A DNA stretch of 64,000 bases from RGDT01 sp964630925 (lineage in GTDB: Bacteria > Planctomycetota > Planctomycetia > Gemmatales > Gemmataceae): assembly GCA_964630925.1 (NCBI GenBank), contig CAZVZK010000038.1, positions 9,822 to 73,821 on the forward strand, given 5' to 3'. A model generated the notes under the pieces. It saw only the letters and a program-made list of their open reading frames with translations, was not told the DNA's origin and ran no database searches. The translations under genes and the position numbers were made by a program. Shown piece after piece: positions 46,711-56,000 of this stretch. Each line of letters opens with the position of its first letter. The stretch's first letter is position 1.

Positions 46711-46773
46711 CGAGCGGCACGGCGTAAGCGTGCCGTGCCCGCATCACACGGCACGCTCACGCCGTGCCGCTCG
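46711..46773. repeat. REP-like hairpin between yidC and the vWA gene
   Basis: 27-base arms 46711-46737 and 46747-46773 pair with one mismatch around a 9-base loop. The right arm continues as a 28-base identity to 8329-8356. It may act as a terminator or mRNA-stabilising hairpin after yidC, and as a mobile REP unit. Confidence 0.8.
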
Positions 46774-46796
46774 CGGGGGCCGGAAGGGAGCCGAGC

Positions 46797-48446
46797 ATGC
46801 GGAACGCCATACTGATCGCCCTGGCCCTGCTCGCGTCGCCGGCGGCCACACGCGCCCAGGACGTGGATTACGAGGTGGTCATCGACCAGAAGTCGCTCGT
46901 CTCGGCCATGCGCGAGCGTGACGGGAAGATGGGGCGGTACGTCAGCCTGCAGTTCCAGATCCGCCGGCTCAAGGACCGCGAGGTCGTCGTCAACATCCCC
47001 AGGGAGCTGATCGTCGTCCGCGAGGACGGGGAGAAGGTCAAGGAGCTGGAGGTCTTCCAGCCCAACAACCAGCCGCTCACCGTCATGCTCGCCATGGACG
47101 TGAGCGGCAGCATGGCACGCGGCAACAAGATGGACGAGGCCAAGCGGGCGGCCCTCACCTTCCTCGACAAGCTCGACCCGCGAGCCGACGTGGGGCTGGT
47201 GCTGTTCGACCACGAGATGAAGCTGACGATCCCGCCCGCCAAGGACCCGGCGAAGCAGAAGGAGCACCGCGACAGGCTGCGCGACGAGATCCGCTCGGCC
47301 AGGCCGCAGGGCGGCACCGCGTACTTCGACGCCACGGTCGAGTCGGTGAAGCACCTGAAGGGGGTCAAGGGCCGTAAGGTGGTCATCGTGATGACCGACG
47401 GCATGGACACCAACAGCAAGGCGTCGCTGAAGGACGCGGTCGAGTCGGCGCAGATGGCGGAGCTGTCGGTGTACACGGTGGGGATCGGCCAGCCGGGCGA
47501 GCAGAAGCAGGTGACGACGGTGCTGGTGCTGGACCGCTCGGGCAGCATGCTGGAGCCGGCGGACGAGGGCGACAAGGCCAAGGGCAAGAAGAAGTTCGAC
47601 GCCCTCAAGGAGGCGGCCTCGCGCTTCGTCGATTTGATGCGGAAGGGGGCGAGGACGACCGTGCTGCCGTTCTCGGACAAGATCGACACGCCGGAGCCTT
47701 TCAGCGCCGACGGCGACATCCTCAAGGACCGCATCGACCGGCTGAAGGCGTTCGGCGGCACGCACCTGTATGACGCGACGCTGTCGGGGGTGGAGACGCT
47801 GATGGCGGCGGACCCCCCGGGCAAGCGGGCGGTCATCGCGCTGACCGACGGCAAGGACGAGTCGCCGGGCAGCCGGCACTCCGACGCGGCGGTGATCGCG
47901 CGGGCCAAGGAGGCGGGCGTGCCGCTGTACATGCTGGGGCTGGGCAGGCCGCACGAGATCAACGAGGAGGTGATGCGGAAGATGGCCAAGGAGACCGGCG
48001 GCGACTACTACCACGCCGGCAGCGCGAAGAAGTTGCTCGACGTGTTCGAGGCCCTGTCGATCCAGCTGCACGACGACGGCATCGACGAGGAGTCGCTCAA
48101 GGCGCTGGCGTCCGAGACGGGCGGCAAGTACTTCCACGCGGGCGACATCGAGAAGCTCAGCCTCATCTACGAGGGCCTGGCGGCCGAGCTGGGCTCGACG
48201 TACCGGATCACGTTCACGAGCCGGCGGCCGGGGCATGACGGGACGGCACGCGGGATCGACGTGTCGATCGAGCAGAACGGCAAGCGGATCAGCAACGTGG
48301 GGTCGGCGGCGGACGTGGCCCGCGGGATCGTGGTGCCGCAGATGAGTTACTGGGTGTACCTGGCGTTCCTGGCGGGCGTGTGCTGCCTTCTGGCGATGCC
48401 GGAGAACATCAAGCGCATCTACAACATGATGGGCGGGAAGGCGTGA
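46797..48446 (+). CDS. Exported protein with two von Willebrand factor A domains
   Basis: The protein has 549 residues from ATG at 46797 (GGAAGGGAG upstream). A signal peptide covers 1-20 (AILIALALLASPAATRA). A first vWA domain has MIDAS motif DVSGS at 101-105 and VVIVMTDGMDTNSK; a second has DRSGS at 246-250 and RAVIALTDGKDESPG. One membrane helix lies near the C-terminus (about 515-535, YWVYLAFLAGVCCLLAM), followed by a short basic tail. Both MIDAS sites look able to bind a metal ion. BatA-like or adhesion roles are possible, but no MoxR or Bat genes are adjacent. Sits between yidC and mnmE. Confidence 0.85.
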   Translation: MRNAILIALALLASPAATRAQDVDYEVVIDQKSLVSAMRERDGKMGRYVSLQFQIRRLKDREVVVNIPRELIVVREDGEKVKELEVFQPNNQPLTVMLAMDVSGSMARGNKMDEAKRAALTFLDKLDPRADVGLVLFDHEMKLTIPPAKDPAKQKEHRDRLRDEIRSARPQGGTAYFDATVESVKHLKGVKGRKVVIVMTDGMDTNSKASLKDAVESAQMAELSVYTVGIGQPGEQKQVTTVLVLDRSGSMLEPADEGDKAKGKKKFDALKEAASRFVDLMRKGARTTVLPFSDKIDTPEPFSADGDILKDRIDRLKAFGGTHLYDATLSGVETLMAADPPGKRAVIALTDGKDESPGSRHSDAAVIARAKEAGVPLYMLGLGRPHEINEEVMRKMAKETGGDYYHAGSAKKLLDVFEALSIQLHDDGIDEESLKALASETGGKYFHAGDIEKLSLIYEGLAAELGSTYRITFTSRRPGHDGTARGIDVSIEQNGKRISNVGSAADVARGIVVPQMSYWVYLAFLAGVCCLLAMPENIKRIYNMMGGKA

Positions 48447-48460
48447 GGCGGGTGCTTTCC

Positions 48461-48565
48461 GGGTGGCCGGGGTCGGCTTTGAGACCCCGGCGCAGGGCAC
48501 TCGAGCGAACGTGACGCTCGTCTCGGGTGCCAGAACCGGGGTCTCAAAGCCGACCCCGGCCACCC
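48461..48565. repeat. 105-bp near-palindrome with perfect 30-bp arms
   Basis: Arms 48461-48490 (GGGTGGCCGGGGTCGGCTTT, continuing) and 48536-48565 are perfect reverse complements. The 45-base centre is itself partly self-complementary (GGGCAC...GGTGCC, CGAGCG...CGCTCG), so the whole unit can fold as one long hairpin. It lies between the vWA and mnmE genes and looks like a palindromic non-coding mobile unit. Confidence 0.85.
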
Positions 48566-48598
48566 GAGCCAACAGCCAGGGCGGCGAGGGCGGAGCCT

Positions 48599-49879
48599 GT
48601 GGACCGAAGCGACACCATCCTCGCCCTGGCCACGCCCGCGGCGCTGGGGGAGCGGGCCATCGTTCGCCTGTCCGGGCCGAAGGCCGGCGAGGTCCTCCGC
48701 GCCCTCGGCGTCGAGCCGGCGGCGGGGCGCGTGCTGCCCCTGGCGGTGCGTCTGCCGGGGCTGCATTCGCCGCTGCCGGCGGAGGCCTACTTCTGGCGCG
48801 GGCCGCGCAGCTACACGGGGCAGGACGTGGCCGAGATCCACACCGCCGGATGCCGGCCGCTGGTGGAGCTGCTGTCGGCGTCTCTGCTGGGGATGGGGTG
48901 CCGGGCGGCGGGGCCGGGCGAGATGACGCTGCGGGCGTTCCTCAACGGCAAACTCGACCTGACGCGGGCCGAGGCGGTCCACGCCGTCATCGCCGCCGGG
49001 AGCCGGGGCGAGCTGAGGCAGGCGTTGGCCCAGCTCGCGGGAGGCGTGGCGCGTCCCCTGGGCGAGCTGCGCGAGGACCTGTTGAACCTGCTGGCCGACG
49101 TGGAGGCGGGGCTGGACTTCGCCGACGAGGACATCACGTTCATCGGCCAGGACCAGCTCCTGCTGCGGCTGGGCGCGGCGCTGGCGCGGGTGCTGAACGT
49201 GCAGAAGCAGCTTGAGGGCCGGGGGGCGGCGGGGGGGGGCTTCCGCGTGGCGCTGGCGGGTGCGCCGAACGCCGGCAAGTCGAGCCTGTTCAACGCGCTG
49301 ACGGGGGGCCGGGCGCTGGTGAGCGACACGCCGGGGACGACGCGCGATTACCTGATCGGCCGTCTGACGGTTGGCGAGCTGTCCGTGGAGCTGATCGACA
49401 CGCCGGGGCGCGAGGCGGCGCTGGGCGAGATCGGGGGCCAGGCGCAGGCGCTGGGCCGGCGGGCGGCGGAGGAGGCGGCGCTGGTGCTGTGGTGTGCCGA
49501 GGGGGGACGGGAGGGTTGTGATTCTCCGGCTTTGCACGTGGCGACGAAGTGCGACCTGCACACGGCGCCGCCGGGCTGGCTGGCGACGAGCGCGGCGACG
49601 GGGGCGGGGCTGGCGGGATTGCGTGAGGCGATCCGCGAGGCGGCGCGGACGCGCGAGGAGCCGTCGCTGGCGCCGTCGAGCGCGCGGTGTCGGGCGCACG
49701 TGGCGGCGGCGCTGGGGCACCTGCGGGCGGCGCACGCGCTGGCGCTGGAGGGCGACCCGCCGGAGCTGCTGGCGCTGGAGGTGCGGCTGGCGCTGGACGA
49801 GCTGGGGCAGATGGCGGGGGCGGTGTACACGGACGACCTGCTGGACCGGGTGTTCAGCCGGTTCTGCATCGGGAAGTGA
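48599..49879 (+). CDS. mnmE: tRNA uridine-34 modification GTPase
   Basis: With MnmG, MnmE installs the (carboxymethyl)aminomethyl group on wobble uridine 34. The protein has 426 residues from GTG 48599 (GGAG upstream); upstream in-frame codons belong to the palindrome. The N-terminal tetrahydrofolate-binding domain is seen in DTILALATPAALGERAIVRLSG and SYTGQDVAEIHTAG. The G domain has GAPNAGKSSLFNALTGG (G1), TPGTTRD (G2), DTPG (G3) and TKCD (G4). It ends in the catalytic FCIGK motif (last five residues). MnmG is not in the window. The protein is slightly short (family about 450), mostly in the G domain. Confidence 0.96.
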   Translation: MDRSDTILALATPAALGERAIVRLSGPKAGEVLRALGVEPAAGRVLPLAVRLPGLHSPLPAEAYFWRGPRSYTGQDVAEIHTAGCRPLVELLSASLLGMGCRAAGPGEMTLRAFLNGKLDLTRAEAVHAVIAAGSRGELRQALAQLAGGVARPLGELREDLLNLLADVEAGLDFADEDITFIGQDQLLLRLGAALARVLNVQKQLEGRGAAGGGFRVALAGAPNAGKSSLFNALTGGRALVSDTPGTTRDYLIGRLTVGELSVELIDTPGREAALGEIGGQAQALGRRAAEEAALVLWCAEGGREGCDSPALHVATKCDLHTAPPGWLATSAATGAGLAGLREAIREAARTREEPSLAPSSARCRAHVAAALGHLRAAHALALEGDPPELLALEVRLALDELGQMAGAVYTDDLLDRVFSRFCIGK

Positions 49880-49893
49880 TGCGGCGGGTGTGG

Positions 49894-49900
49894 TATGATG
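49894..49900 (+). promoter_or_regulatory. TATGATG promoter-like box
   Basis: TATGATG lies 28 bases before the ATG of the Uma2-family gene at 49929, with GGAGGACAGG between. It is one of the recurring TATNATG boxes. Confidence 0.45.
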
Positions 49901-49928
49901 ACCCGCACGCCTCGACGGAGGACAGGAC

Positions 49929-50552
49929 ATGACCGTCATCTCGGCACTCGCGCCGCCCGCCGCTCCCCCGCCGCCGATGCCGACGACGGAGTCGGCCGAG
50001 CCGGCGCAGGTACGCTTGACCGCCGCCGACCTCGCCTTGCTGCCGCCCGAGCTGTCCGGCGGGGCGGTCCGATATGAGCTGCACCAGGGGAGGCTCATTA
50101 TCATGCCGCCGCCGGGCGACTTCCACTCCGTGGTGACGGGGAACCTCGGCCACGCCCTCAAGACACAGGGGGAGATGCGGGGCCACGGGAGGGCACGGCC
50201 CAACGAGTTCGGGCTGCTCCTCGGTGACTCGGTGTATGGCCCCGACGCGGGGTTCGTGACGAACGCGCGTCTGCCGATCCGCCGCTCCACCGAAGGCTAC
50301 ATGCTGACGATCCCCGACCTGATCGCGGAGGTTCGCAGCAAGAACGACACGCTCGCCTACATGGCCCGCAAGGCCGCGACGTACCTCGCCGCCGGCGTGC
50401 GCCTCGTGTGGGTGATCGACCCCGTCGGGCGGCGCGTCTTCGCCTATCGCGCCGGGCAGGCGGCCGTCGAGATCGCCGAGGATGGCGAGCTGACTTGCGA
50501 CGACATCATCCCAGGCTTCCGCCTCGCCGTCCGCGAGGCGCTGGCGGAGTGA
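49929..50552 (+). CDS. Uma2-family (DUF820) nuclease-like protein
   Basis: The protein has 207 residues with ATG at 49929 and GGAGG upstream. After a Pro/Ala-rich leader of about 28 residues, the PD-(D/E)XK-type core is visible: RYELHQGRLIIMPPPGDFHS, YGPDAGFV with the Asp, PDLIAEVRSKND with the Glu-x-x-Ser, KAATYLAAGVRLVWVIDP and VFAYR. This is the standard Uma2 layout, more complete than the coiled-coil member at 40107. The role is unknown; the family is expanded in planctomycetes and cyanobacteria. It follows mnmE by 49 bases but has its own promoter-like box. Confidence 0.88.
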   Translation: MTVISALAPPAAPPPPMPTTESAEPAQVRLTAADLALLPPELSGGAVRYELHQGRLIIMPPPGDFHSVVTGNLGHALKTQGEMRGHGRARPNEFGLLLGDSVYGPDAGFVTNARLPIRRSTEGYMLTIPDLIAEVRSKNDTLAYMARKAATYLAAGVRLVWVIDPVGRRVFAYRAGQAAVEIAEDGELTCDDIIPGFRLAVREALAE

Positions 50553-50977
50553 CGGCGGGGCGTGGATGACGTGGCGTGCATCCAGAGAGCCAGATGCGAT
50601 GACGCCCGGCCGGGGCGCTGACGCCCCAACGCGAGACAACCGCTGAACCAGCACCGGGGGCCATCGTGACCATCCCATCTCGCTGAGGCTCGCTGCGGCG
50701 GGGCCTTGGATCTCGCCCTGTTGTCGGAGGCGGGGCCGGCCGGGCCGGCCCCGCAGCGGCAGGACCGGCTCGCCGGGCTGCACGCGCTGATCAAGCCGCG
50801 GGCGGGGGAGCTGCGCTTCGACGAGATCGACGTGTAGGAGGCACGCAAGAAGGCGGCGGCGAGGGCCACCCGCCTGCGGCCGGAGGTAGGGCTTCAAGTG
50901 CGGACGGGGGATGTGGAGGAATGGCGGAGGCCGGCGGCCCCGCGCCGAACTGGACTGTGTTGTTTGCCGACCTACAC
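50553..50977. other. Gene-poor region downstream of the c-di-GMP RNA terminator
   Basis: I find no credible gene on either strand. On the plus strand a scrap reads GELRFDEIDV, a stop at 50836, then EARKKAAARATRLRPE, perhaps the remains of a small gene. On the minus strand, downstream of the terminator, frames are low-complexity Pro/Ala. The riboswitch-like RNA therefore has no intact gene to control in this direction. Confidence 0.5.
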
Positions 50978-51012
50978 AATAAAATAATCCGCGCCCCCTT
51001 GCGGAGGCGCGG
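50978..51012 (-). terminator. Intrinsic terminator after the c-di-GMP RNA
   Basis: On the minus strand CCGCGCCTCC pairs with GGGGGCGCGG (10 pairs, one U-G) around a GCAA loop, followed directly by ATTATTTTATT. It begins about 28 bases after the aptamer. It is the clearest Rho-independent terminator I found in the window. Confidence 0.88.
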
Positions 51013-51039
51013 ACACCAGACTTACTTACGGGTCCCGTC

Positions 51040-51140
51040 CATCCCTTCGGTAGCCTGGCAGCCTTATCCGGCCCCCCTCGGCCGGTTAAGAGCCCATGGC
51101 TTTGCGTCCCCGCCTCACGACGGGTTTGCCCTTATCGAGG
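51040..51140 (-). ncRNA. Cyclic di-GMP-I (GEMM-I) riboswitch aptamer, apparently without a downstream gene
   Basis: Read on the minus strand, all signature parts of the class I aptamer are present in order. They are GGGCAAACC, a stem closed by a GNRA loop (CCGTC-GTGA-GGCGG), the tetraloop receptor GGACGCAAAGCC, and a long stem (CTTAACCGGC pairing with GCCGGATAAG). Last is TGCCAGGCTACCGAAGG, equivalent to the AGCCAGGUUACCG of the consensus. In the family this RNA senses c-di-GMP and controls the gene next to it. Here an intrinsic terminator follows at once and no gene comes after. It lies about 200 bases downstream of the TIGR02996/LRR gene on the same strand, so it could be that operon's 3' UTR or a separate small RNA; no clear promoter was found. 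Confidence 0.88.
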
Positions 51141-51165
51141 ACAGCGGAAAATGGCTGTCTTCTCA

Positions 51166-51262
51166 GGAGTGGCGCTGAACGGAATCGCGTCGTCTCCATC
51201 AAGAACGTAGGTCAAGATCCGGGGCGATGCAAACCGGAAAAACGGAATTCTCGCGCCACTCC
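51166..51262. repeat. 10-bp inverted repeat upstream of the aptamer
   Basis: GGAGTGGCGC at 51166-51175 pairs with GCGCCACTCC at 51253-51262. The second arm lies near a hairpin-like CTCGCAG...CTGCGAG (about 51284-51308) that may end the LRR transcript. It could fold the leader of the aptamer RNA. Confidence 0.4.
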
Positions 51263-51340
51263 GTCAAACCTTGGCCTCGCAGGCGCTTCGGGCTGCGAGA
51301 AGCCCTCGGCCGTTGCCGTCATTATCTCAGGCCGCTCAGA

Positions 51341-52264
51341 TCAGAAGCACGGCCTCCAGCCTTCGGCGTGGGTGTCGAGGTCGTTGATGAGCAGGCCGGC
51401 CCCGAATCGCTCGCGCAGGATCGCCTCGGAGCCGGGGAGGAGATTCTCCCGAGTCACGGCCAGCACCTCGAGCTTCTCAAGCGGCTTCGCGCCGGCGAGC
51501 TTGCGGGCCGTAGTCCTGTCGATGCGGGGGACGCCCTCCAGGCCGAGCTTGCGGAGCGCGGGCAGGCGGAAGCGGCGGACGACGAGATCGAAGGTGTCGG
51601 CGTCCATCGGGTGGTTCGTGAGCAGCAGCTCGCGGAGGTTCGCCAGCGTCTCCGAAGAGACGAGCGGGCCCCAGACGCCCCCGCCCATGCCGTCGTCCTG
51701 GATCGCGCAGCAGAAGTCGAGGCGGCGCAGGCCGGCCACGTTGTCCGAGAAGAGCAGCTCCTCGGTCCCGCCGGTGTAGTTGGCGCCCGCGAGGTCGAGG
51801 GCCGTCAGGCGCGACAGCGTCTCGATCTCGCCGAGAGCGGCGAGGTCCTCGCCCTCGCAATCCGGGAACCACGCCTCGCGGACGGGGGCGGCGGCGAGGA
51901 GCTTCTTGCCGTGCTTGCGGAAGCCCTCCACACTCAGCGTCACCCGTTCGAGGAAGCCGCGGCGGAACGCCCACGCGGGCCGGGCCGGCGTGGGCGCGAG
52001 CGTGGGCTTGTGCAGCCACTTGCGGTTCCGGAACGGGCCGAACCACCCTTCCTCCAGCCCGGCCCACAGCTCGCGCTCGCGGCGTTCGGCGGCGGCACGT
52101 CGGCGGTCTCCCGCCGGCATCTTCGAAAGGCGGATCTGGAGGCGGATGAATTCGGCGCCCTCGGCGTCGCCGTGGTCATCGAGCCAGTCGGCGTAGACGA
52201 GGCGCGGCGTGTCGTCGTCGGGGTTGGCGCAGATGTCCTTCAGAAGGCCGGTGTCGGACGACAT
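51341..52264 (-). CDS. TIGR02996-domain leucine-rich-repeat protein
   Basis: The protein has 307 residues from ATG at 52264 (GGGGGAAGG upstream). The first 50 residues are the TIGR02996 domain, a planctomycete signature (LLKDICANPDDDTPRLVYAD, then WLDDHGDAEGAEFIRLQIRL). About 120-290 carry irregular leucine-rich repeats (LSRLTALDLAGANYTG, NLRELLLTNHPMDADTF, LRKLGLEGVPRID). In Gemmata-type genomes this domain occurs in large families, usually with LRRs; function unknown. It starts 13 bases after the AhpD-like selenoprotein gene and is surely cotranscribed with it. Confidence 0.88.
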   Translation of the reverse strand: MSSDTGLLKDICANPDDDTPRLVYADWLDDHGDAEGAEFIRLQIRLSKMPAGDRRRAAAERRERELWAGLEEGWFGPFRNRKWLHKPTLAPTPARPAWAFRRGFLERVTLSVEGFRKHGKKLLAAAPVREAWFPDCEGEDLAALGEIETLSRLTALDLAGANYTGGTEELLFSDNVAGLRRLDFCCAIQDDGMGGGVWGPLVSSETLANLRELLLTNHPMDADTFDLVVRRFRLPALRKLGLEGVPRIDRTTARKLAGAKPLEKLEVLAVTRENLLPGSEAILRERFGAGLLINDLDTHAEGWRPCF

Positions 52265-52277
52265 GCCTTCCCCCCTC

Positions 52278-52850
<573 letters not shown>

Positions 52851-52871
52851 CTCGTGGCCCTCCCATAGCCA

Positions 52872-52878
52872 CATGATA
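52872..52878 (-). promoter_or_regulatory. TATCATG promoter-like box before the selenoprotein gene
   Basis: TATCATG lies 21 bases before the ATG at 52850. It supports that start over an in-frame ATG at 52877, which overlaps the box. Confidence 0.45.
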
Positions 52879-53077
52879 GCCGGCGGCCGGCTCTCCCGCC
52901 GTGGCGGGCGACGGAGACGTTGACGCCGACGACGTGGCCGCTGCCGTCGGCGTTTCAGGCCCGCAACGCCCTCCGCCCTCAATTCGCGCTTGGCATCCGC
53001 CCGCCGAAGCGTTACCCTGACTATTCCTACCCGCCTCGCGCCCGTGATCCCGCTACGCCTCCCAAGGTGCCGCACCC

Positions 53078-56000
53078 ATGACCCTCTCCCTCGTCGCCGT
53101 CCTACTCCTCGCCGCCCCCGCCGAGAAGCTCCCCGACGGCGTCAAGCTCACCAAGATCGAAGCGTCCCCCGCCTCCATCCGCATCGCCTCGCCCTTCGCC
53201 TACGCCCAGGTGGTCCTCACAGGCGTCACCGCCGACGGCGGACGGATCGACGTGACCCGCATGGCCACCTTCTCCGCCCCCGCGTCCGTCAACCTCACCC
53301 CCGCCGGCCTGGCACGCCCCGCCGCCGACGGCAAGGGCACCCTCACCGCGTCGCTCGCCGGGTTGAAGGTCGAGATCCCCGTCGAGGTCACGGGGCAGAA
53401 GGAGACGCACGAGACCTCCTTCAGCCGTGACGTGATGCCGATCCTGTCCCGGCTCGGATGCAACGCCGGCACCTGCCACGGCGCCGAGGCGGGCCGCGCC
53501 GGCTTCAAGCTCTCGCTGCGCGGCTACGACCCCCTCTTCGACCACCGGGCGCTGACCGACGACCTGTCCGCACGCCGCGTCAACCGGGCCGCCCCCGACC
53601 AGAGCCTCATGCTCCTCAAGCTGTCCGGCGGCGTCCCCCACCAGGGGGGCGTCCTCACCGAGCCCGGCCAGCCATACTACGACGCCCTCCGCTCGTGGAT
53701 CGCCTCGGGGAGCAAGCTCGACACCGGGGCCGTCCGCGTCAAGTCCGTCGAGGTCCACCCCACGAGCGCGGTCATCGCCCTGCCCGGCCAGAAGCAGCAG
53801 TTCGCCGTCATCGCCACCTACGCCGACGGCACCCGGCGCGACGTGACCGCCGAGGCGTTCCTCGAGTCGTCGAACACCGAGATCGCCACCGTGGACCGCG
53901 CGTCGGCCGTCACCTCGCTGCGGCGGGGCGAGACGGCCGTCATGGCCCGCTACGAGGGCGCCTACGCCGCCGCCACGCTCATCGTCATGGGCGACCGCTC
54001 CGGCTTCGCGTGGAAGGACGTGCCGGCGTACAACTGGATCGACGAGCTGGTGCAGGAGAAGCTGAAGGCCGTCAAGGTGCTGCCGAGCGACGTCTGCACC
54101 GACGGCGAGTTCGTCCGCCGGGCGTACCTCGACCTGACGGGCACGCTGCCGCCGGTGGAGGCCACCCGCGCCTTCCTGGCCGACACCACGCCCTCGAAGG
54201 AGAAGCGCGAGAAGCTGATCGACTCGCTCATCGGCGGCGAGGACTTCATCGAGCACTGGACGAACAAGTGGGCCGACCTGCTCCAGGTGAACCGCAAGTT
54301 CCTCGGCGTCAACGGGGCGAAGGCCTTCCGCGAGTACATCCGCAAGGCGGTCGCCGAGAACAAGCGGTACGACAGGTTCGTCTACGACGTCCTGACGGCG
54401 AAGGGCTCGACCCTGGACAGCCCGGCGGCGGCGTACTACAAGACCCTCCGGTCCGCCGACGCCGTCATGGAGAACACGACGCAGCTCTTCCTCGGGGTGC
54501 GGTTCAACTGCAACAAGTGCCACGACCACCCCTTCGAGCGCTGGACCCAGGACCAGTACTACCAGCTCGCCGCTTACTTCGCCCGCGTCACCAGGGCGGA
54601 GGACCCGCGGAACAAGGGCCAGCGGATCGCCGGCAGCGACGTCCAGCCGGGGGGGTTCCCGCTGATCGAGGTGATCGGCGACGCCCCCGGCGGCGAGATC
54701 ACCCACGCCCGCACCAACACCACGACGCCCCCGGAGTTCCCCTACACGCACAAGGACGCCGCGGGGGCCAAGGACAGCCGCCGCGAGCAGGTGGCGAAGT
54801 GGCTCACGTCTCCGCACAACCAGTACTTCGCCCGCAGCTACGTCAACCGCCTGTGGGCGTACATGACCGGCGTCGGCCTCATCGAGCCCATCGACGACAT
54901 CCGCGCCGGCAACCCGCCCACCAACCCGAAGCTCCTCGACCGCCTGACGGAGGAGTTCATCAAGAGCGGCTTCGACACGCGGCACATGCTCAGGCTGATC
55001 GCCAGGTCGCGGACGTATCAGCACTCTGTGGCGGCCAACAAGTGGAACGAGGACGATACGGTCAACTACGCCAAGGGGACGGCCCGCCGTCTGCCGGCGG
55101 AGGTGCTTTACGACGCCATCCACAAGGCGGCGGGGGCGGCGAGCCGTCTGCCCGGCCTGCCCAGCGGGGCGCGGGCGGCGGCGCTGATCGACTCGGCGCA
55201 GGACGCGCCCGGCGGGTTCCTCGACCTGCTCGGCAAGCCGCCGCGCGAGAGCGCCTGCGAGTGCGAGCGCGTGGGCGGCGTGCAGCTCGGGCCGGTGCTG
55301 ACGCTGGTGAACGGCCCGGTGGTGGGCGAGGCGGTGGCCGACCCCGCCAACCGCATCGGCGCGCTGCTCCGCAAGGAGAAGGACACGAGGAAGATCGTCG
55401 AGGAGCTGTACCTGGCGTTCCTGTCGCGCAAGCCGTCGGCCAAGGAATTGGCCGCCACCCTGGAGGCGATCAAGGACGGCGAGGAGGATTACGAGGAGCA
55501 GGCCGCCAAGCACAAGGCCGCCCGCGCCGCGCTGACGGCGCACGAGAAGACCATCCCGGCGCGCATGGTGCCGTGGGAGGCGAGCTTCAGCAAGAAGGTC
55601 GATTGGCACCCGACGACGCTGGTGAACGCCGTGAGCAAGGGCAAGGCGAAGTTCGAGAAGCAGGCGGACGGCTCGCTCCTCGTGACCGGCCCGATCGCGG
55701 CCCAGGAGCTGTACACGATCACCATCGAGTCGCCGCTCAAGGAGATCACGGGCATCCGCCTGGAGGTGCTGCCGGACGACAAGCTGCCGGCGAAGGGGCC
55801 GGGCCGTGCGGACAACGGCAACTTCGTGCTGCACGAGCTGCGTTTGCAGGCGATGGAGGTCGGCGTGCCAGGCAAGCCGGCGGGCGTGCCGCTGTACAAC
55901 GCGCAGGCGACGTTCTCGCAGGCCGGCTTCGAGATCGCCAAGGCCATCGACACGAACCTGGGGACGGGCTGGGCCATCGCGCCGAACTTCGGCAAGGCGA

